From: Thermoguttaceae bacterium
Lineage (GTDB): Bacteria > Planctomycetota > Planctomycetia > Pirellulales > Thermoguttaceae
Assembly: GCA_024653385.1 (NCBI GenBank)
Contig: JANLFZ010000162.1
Span: forward strand, 5,809 to 12,179
Length of the DNA stretch: 6,371 nt
Reading direction: 5' to 3'
Shown: positions 5,611-6,371 of the stretch, piece after piece
How positions within the stretch are numbered: the first letter of the stretch is position 1
Layout of the letters: each line of letters opens with the position of its first letter
Translations under genes and position numbers: made by a program
The notes under the pieces: model-generated
The model's input: only the letters and a program-made list of their open reading frames with translations
The model's database searches: none
Told to the model about the DNA's origin: nothing

Positions 5611-6371
5611 GCTTCGAGGCCACCGGTCGCCTCGAACAGGGCGAGCGCCTGCCGCACGCAGGCGACGTCATGGACGCGGAGTATTTGAACGCCCTGCCGG
5701 GCGAGGGCCAGCGCTACCCCGATGGTTCCCGCGAGGGGATCGGCTTGTTCCTGGCCGAGCACGCGGCCGATAAAGCGCTTGCGCGAATGACCCACGAGGA
5801 TGGGGCACCCGAGGTCGTGGAACCGCCAGGCGTTGCGCAGTAGGTCCACGTTATGTTCGGTGGTCTTGCCGAAACCGATCCCCGGGTCCAGGGCGATCCG
5901 CCCTTGCGCAATGCCCGCGCCAACCAGGGCCTCGCGCCGCTGACGCAAATAGCCGGCCACCTCTTCCACGACGTCCCCATAGATCGGCTGGTCTTGCATG
6001 GTTTGGGGTGTACCTTGCATGTGCATCGCGCAAAGGCCCGCCCCGCTTTCGGCCGCAACGGCCACCATGGCTGGGTCGGCGGTCAGGGCCGTCACATCGT
6101 TGATGATCTCGGCCCCGGCGGCCAGCGCTTCGCGCGCGACCACGGCCTTGGAGGTGTCGATCGAAATGGGCACCTGGGTGCGCTCGGCCAAAGCGGCCAG
6201 CACCGGCATGACGCGGCGCAGTTCCTCCCCAGCCGGCACCGGGCTTGCATAGGGCCGTGTGCTCTCGCCCCCAATGTCGAGCAGGTCCGCTCCTTCGGCC
6301 ACGAGCCGCAGCCCGTGTTCAACCGCCGCCTCGGGATCAGCGAAGCGTCCCCCGTCGGAGAAGCTGTCGGG
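5604..6371 (-). CDS. folP: Dihydropteroate synthase, N-terminus cut by window edge
   Basis: The 255 visible residues run from the window edge to the TAA at 5604-5606; the family is usually about 270-285 residues, so roughly the first 20-30 are missing. The enzyme joins 6-hydroxymethyl-dihydropterin diphosphate to p-aminobenzoate in folate synthesis and is the sulfonamide target. Visible motifs, numbered from the first visible residue, are PDSFSDGG (1-8), DIGGESTRP (32-40), ISIDTSK (69-75), IINDVTAL (90-97), MHMQGTPQTMQ (116-126), LDPGIGFGK (161-169), GHSRKRFIG (194-202, substrate-binding SRK) and RVHDV (232-236, the conserved Arg and His of the last strand). All are intact. A GTG at 6302 is internal: the conserved PDSFSDGG lies upstream of it. 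The last two codons and the stop run into an intergenic repeat, and proA follows 261 bases downstream on the same strand. Confidence 0.97.
   Translation of the reverse strand, partial: PDSFSDGGRFADPEAAVEHGLRLVAEGADLLDIGGESTRPYASPVPAGEELRRVMPVLAALAERTQVPISIDTSKAVVAREALAAGAEIINDVTALTADPAMVAVAAESGAGLCAMHMQGTPQTMQDQPIYGDVVEEVAGYLRQRREALVGAGIAQGRIALDPGIGFGKTTEHNVDLLRNAWRFHDLGCPILVGHSRKRFIGRVLGQEQADPLAGTIGVALALARQGVQILRVHDVACVRQALALFEATGGLEAH

Noticed and set aside
5294..5671. A 125-codon minus-strand frame containing NPTRQRG twice
   Set aside because: The NPTRQRG motif is simply the tandem intergenic repeat read in one frame. It overlaps the folP end and the proA start, and no ribosome binding site or domain supports a protein.
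2916..5843. A 975-codon open frame on the plus strand running antisense across fliM, proA, the repeat cluster and part of folP
   Set aside because: It crosses three genes with unmistakable products on the opposite strand and an intergenic repeat array, and its translation resembles no family. It is a codon-bias shadow.

Overview
This GC-rich window most likely comes from the chromosome of a planctomycete, probably of the order Pirellulales. Three things point there: a very large secreted right-handed beta-helix protein of a type common in that group, a flagellar gene sitting alone among housekeeping genes, and an intergenic repeat with the core CCAGCGAGGG that I recall as widespread in Pirellulales. 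The assignment is inference and was not checked by a search.

Layout. On the plus strand, positions 1-137 hold the last 44 codons of a Ca2+/H+ antiporter (CAX family). After a 30-base gap with a good ribosome binding site comes a 913-residue exported beta-helix protein (168-2909). It resembles GH141-type glycoside hydrolases and carries an extra C-terminal beta-rich module. Its end faces three minus-strand genes across 27 bases. In transcription order these are folP (dihydropteroate synthase, cut by the right window edge at 6371), proA (gamma-glutamyl phosphate reductase, 5342-4068) and fliM (flagellar motor switch protein, 3989-2937). No complete gene is left unexplained, and I see no tRNA, rRNA, CRISPR array, insertion sequence or phage gene.

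The gap between folP and proA (5343-5603) is not empty. It holds a cluster of about four copies of a roughly 21-26 base repeat, two in tandem with a 33-base period and one inverted. In folP-sense RNA these could fold into a long hairpin. The outermost copy supplies the folP stop codon through a single-base difference from its neighbour.

The genes do not form one pathway. folP (folate), proA (proline) and fliM (motility) share a strand and may be partly co-transcribed, but proB and fliN, the usual partners, are absent from the window. The beta-helix protein is probably a surface or periplasmic polysaccharide-active enzyme. I found no convincing undescribed multi-gene system; the repeat cluster and the beta-helix enzyme are the parts most worth following up.
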